Part shown: positions 60,960-64,000 of the stretch, one piece after another
How positions within the stretch are numbered: the first letter of the stretch is position 1
Layout of the letters: each line of letters begins with the position of its first letter
Assembly (NCBI RefSeq): GCF_030272615.1
Contig: NC_081414.1
Coordinates: 780,866,119-780,930,118 of the forward strand
Source: Cryptomeria japonica
Taxonomy: Eukaryota; Streptophyta; Pinopsida; Cupressales; Cupressaceae
DNA length: 64,000 bases
Direction of reading: 5' to 3'
The notes under the pieces: generated by a model
The model's input: only the letters and a program-made list of their open reading frames with translations
Told to the model about the DNA's origin: nothing
Database searches by the model: none
Position numbers and translations under genes: made by a program

Positions 60960-61745
60960 CAACAAGAGCAACAAATACTAATTGTGACCACCAAGTAGGC
61001 CCCTATTCCTTGAAATATTCTCCAGACAATCTTTTTAGTAATCTTGGTCCAGGTCCTAGTTTGAATTGTTCTCTATCTATTGTTGAACTTTCCCTTCTTG
61101 CTTCTTGATCCTTCTCCTCGACTTCTTTAGCCTAAAATAAAGCCTGTGGAAACCTTCCTCATAATGTCATTAGTAATAACGCAAAGTGCTAACCACCCTT
61201 CCCAAATGGGTCTTGCACTTTTAGAGCTCTTCTACTCTTGAGTCAAGATCTTCTAGTCTAATATGCATATTGATAATTTAAACCTTCAGGCTAGACACTC
61301 TTTCATTATCATCATCCTAAGAGAACTCTTGATTAGTGGCATCTATGTTTCCTTTAACCTCATCAAATTTTGGTGGAGACCTCAATCTCAAATCCATTAA
61401 ATTCACCCCTTCCTCAAACTCATTGTTTAAAATAGCATACTCTTCATCTTCATCGTTAGAGTTTTCACTAGAGATTTCATCCTTTGGGGCATACTCTTCA
61501 TAAGTCATAGTGTCACTTATTTTCTCCTCTTTTTGTTTAGCTCTTCACTTAGAATCTTTTTCAATTACATGGGTTGATCAATGACCTTGAGGGATATTAT
61601 CTTCTATCCCTTGCTCCTTCTTAACATCCTCATCTCTTCCTAACAGAGACTCTTCTAGGTCAATAGTAATGCTCCTTTTAGGTGTCTTATTATCAGTTTT
61701 TCTAACTTTGGAAGTTCCTTACTTTATGATTAGGGATTTTCTTTT
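60960..61745 (-). pseudogene. Unrecognised charged reading frame, decayed
   Basis: The minus strand gives a mostly in-phase acidic sequence from about 61720 to 61317 (SITIDLEESLLGRDEDVKKE, later SENSNDEDEEYAILNNEFEE), then after a stop a helical K/E/R part (LDSRVEEL, RLYFRLKKSRRRIKKQEGK) to about 61080. At least five stops. Its make-up suggests a gag-like or coiled-coil protein of a retroelement, but no motif confirms this. Confidence 0.35.
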
Positions 61746-64000
61746 GTTATGTATGAATTTTAGCAATGCCACTTCTTTTGTTATATTTCTTTATTTAATT
61801 TATTATTAATAATTATTACATACTAAAATATTATGTAGCTTTCTCACTTTTAATATTTGATCTTATACAATCTTGTAACTCTTTTTGTCCAAAGACATGC
61901 AATATAATTGATATATATTATTTAAATATTTGATTATTTATAATACACACAACTATACAACTTAACATCATAAACCAAATGAAAAGGAAACATAATATAC
62001 AACAACTAGTCTAAATATGAAAAACTATTAATTTTTTCTCTTCCAAGTAATGCATTTTGTAGATTTCCACTACCAAATATTAAACAAGCTCACCATTTCT
62101 TGAATAAATTATAGTAAAAAATTTCAAAATGAACTTATTTACATTTAAATGTTAATATTAAAAGTTAGAGCCTCATGCATGCCCTCAAATTGGCAAATAT
62201 ATTATAACTTATAACATCATGAAATCATAAATTTACTATGGTAGGTCTGGTAGTTCTAGTGTTCAATTTTAACACTCGTTATTATATTGGTATGAATGTA
62301 TTTTACTACTTAATCATGATTTTGAATATCTTTGAGATTCCATAAAAATTAAATATCTAAATAATAGTAGACTATATAAATTTTAATTAGTTAGTTAATT
62401 TGTTTTCTTTTGTTTGAAAGAATTTTTGTTAATTTTAACTGTGCAATGTCAATGGCTTTAGTAGCAAAAAATTTCTCTCTTCTGAGTCTTATTTACACTA
62501 TATTTTCTCTTTAAGGTACCCTCTTCTACACTTATGGGCATTCTAAATTTTTAATGTAGAGAATCCTTTTACAATAATTAATGAGTTATTAATAGTTAAG
62601 ATTATATATAGTACTACTTCAATGAATTAGAGATGCAACTTTGTACATTAGTGAGAACTATCCCAACATTTAGCAATAATTATATGATGTAGTTTCATTT
62701 ATGTGAACCATATGGCTAAAAACTATGATTCTTAATGAGCTCCAAAACATAGGCATTAATAGTTTAATGGTATCTATTTACATTTATGAAAGGTCTAGTA
62801 GGAAAAAATAATTGCCTATGTCTCAAATAATAACTAAGAATTAATTTTTGTGTAAGGTCATTGGATGTGTTATTGCTATGTAATAGAAGTTAATCCATAA
62901 GCCTTCATTATCGGCAAGTCTTGTTCCACCCGATATCCTGATCCTCGATAGTTCTGTGTTGGTGGGACCCTCATAGATAACATATTGATCAGTTGCATAT
63001 TAGGAGTTTTTCTGCACACAATTTATTTATTTCATTGGTCTTGAAAGATGTGACTACCCAATGGTCTGATGGTAGCAGTTCCAAAGTTGGTGACTTGCAT
63101 TGTGACATTCATCAAGTGCTTTTTCATACTGGACAATAAATAAGGTAATTAATAAAAGGCTTTGTTTCAAACCCCGAAGTAGTACAACAACCACTCAAAC
63201 ACAAGAATTAATCGCTCTATGTTTTCACGTGTCTGTCAAGCTTTCTCATTCCATTTACATTCGATACTTCTAAAACATTGGGAGAGACACCCAGGAGAAT
63301 ACATAAAACTAAGTTAAAAAATAGAAGTTCTCTTTGTTTAAAATTATTGAAATTTATAGTGTTCTTGTTGATAGGATAAGGAAGGCTTCCTAATTTACCA
63401 TTCATGTACTCCTGCTTTCCCTATTTCTCCATCTTGTCCTATCCTAACTTGAGATTTCATCCTTTATTATAAACGTTAGCACTCCTACATTCAGCTTCAA
63501 TGGTGCCCAAACCCTCTTAGCCTATAGAAAATAAATTGGACTACATTAAAGACTCATAAGTTGGCCCATTCACCATGCATGACATTCAGAAAAAGGATGC
63601 ATAGTTCAGAAAGGTCTCCCATTTTACAAAAGGCCATTGATTCTGCTCTTTCTAAAGTTAGAGTCTACCCTTCCCCCATTGCATGCCCAGAATTAGTCCT
63701 CTCCTATGCGTAACATTACCACCTAGATTCCCAAGAAATTCGAGTTGCAAATAAAAGTTTGATAGCTTAAATAGATACAAGTAACATCTCTCTTGCATTG
63801 CACATCCCCGAGAGGGATGGTCAAATTAATTTTTTTCCAGTCAAGATAGCAACATGTCAATAGCCAACTACATTAGTGCCTAAACAAAATTGCACAAAGC
63901 TGGCTGAAATTTCCTTGACCTTGTAAATCTAGGTTATCTTCTCGGATAAAAACAAAACTCTTTATTGATGATATTACCAATATCATTTTTCTACTATGTC
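61746..64000. other. Unannotated stretch to the window end
   Basis: AT-rich, short ORFs only, no coding similarity, RNA gene or paired LTR seen. Confidence 0.5.

Noticed and set aside
63040-63110. Another tRNA-like stretch (TGGTCTGATGGTAGCAGTTCC)
   Set aside because: No acceptor or anticodon stem pairs up, and no repeat partner is seen.

Overview
This is plant nuclear DNA. It is AT-rich, carries two superfamilies of plant LTR retrotransposons at high density, and contains one intact gene, a G-type lectin S-receptor-like kinase without introns. Nested insertions, very long LTRs and old, stop-riddled elements suggest a large-genome seed plant; a conifer or other gymnosperm is plausible, but the sequence does not prove it.

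Layout. 1-4731: 5' part (gag and protease) of a minus-strand Ty3/gypsy element whose polymerase lies off the left edge. 4732-20700: a minus-strand Ty1/copia element whose left LTR is split by a 9.0-kb long-LTR, non-coding (LARD-like) element at 5383-14395, flanked by the duplication CACTG. 21780-27285: a structurally complete minus-strand Ty3/gypsy element (LTRs about 490 bp, duplication GAGGT); a solo LTR of the same family lies at 52393-52880 in the opposite orientation (duplication GTAGT). 30239-49300: a nest of related elements. An old LTR fragment is split by a minus-strand non-autonomous element, which is split by a plus-strand non-autonomous element (32113-38599, duplication TTAAT) and by a minus-strand copia element (from 40437), itself split by another plus-strand non-autonomous element (41763 to about 45431). 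About 49300-51267: the 3' end and LTR of a further plus-strand element. 54060-54450: a LINE RNase H remnant. About 56410: another LTR edge.

The gene at 57628-59985 encodes a 785-residue receptor kinase: signal peptide, bulb-lectin, S-locus, EGF and PAN modules, one membrane span and a kinase. It sits in a locally GC-richer island with a TATA box and three W-box cores just upstream. Its kinase keeps most catalytic motifs, but the ATP-anchoring lysine is glutamate.

The least familiar material is the non-autonomous family in the 30-45 kb nest. Two members encode a coiled-coil protein with four zinc knuckles and no protease, integrase or reverse transcriptase. One also carries a second decayed reading frame of about 1,050 codons that I cannot assign, and a diverged homologue of it lies on the opposite strand next door. 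These elements share LTR ends, primer-binding site and polypurine tract design with the adjacent coding-capable copia element, which suggests (inference) that they were mobilised by it.
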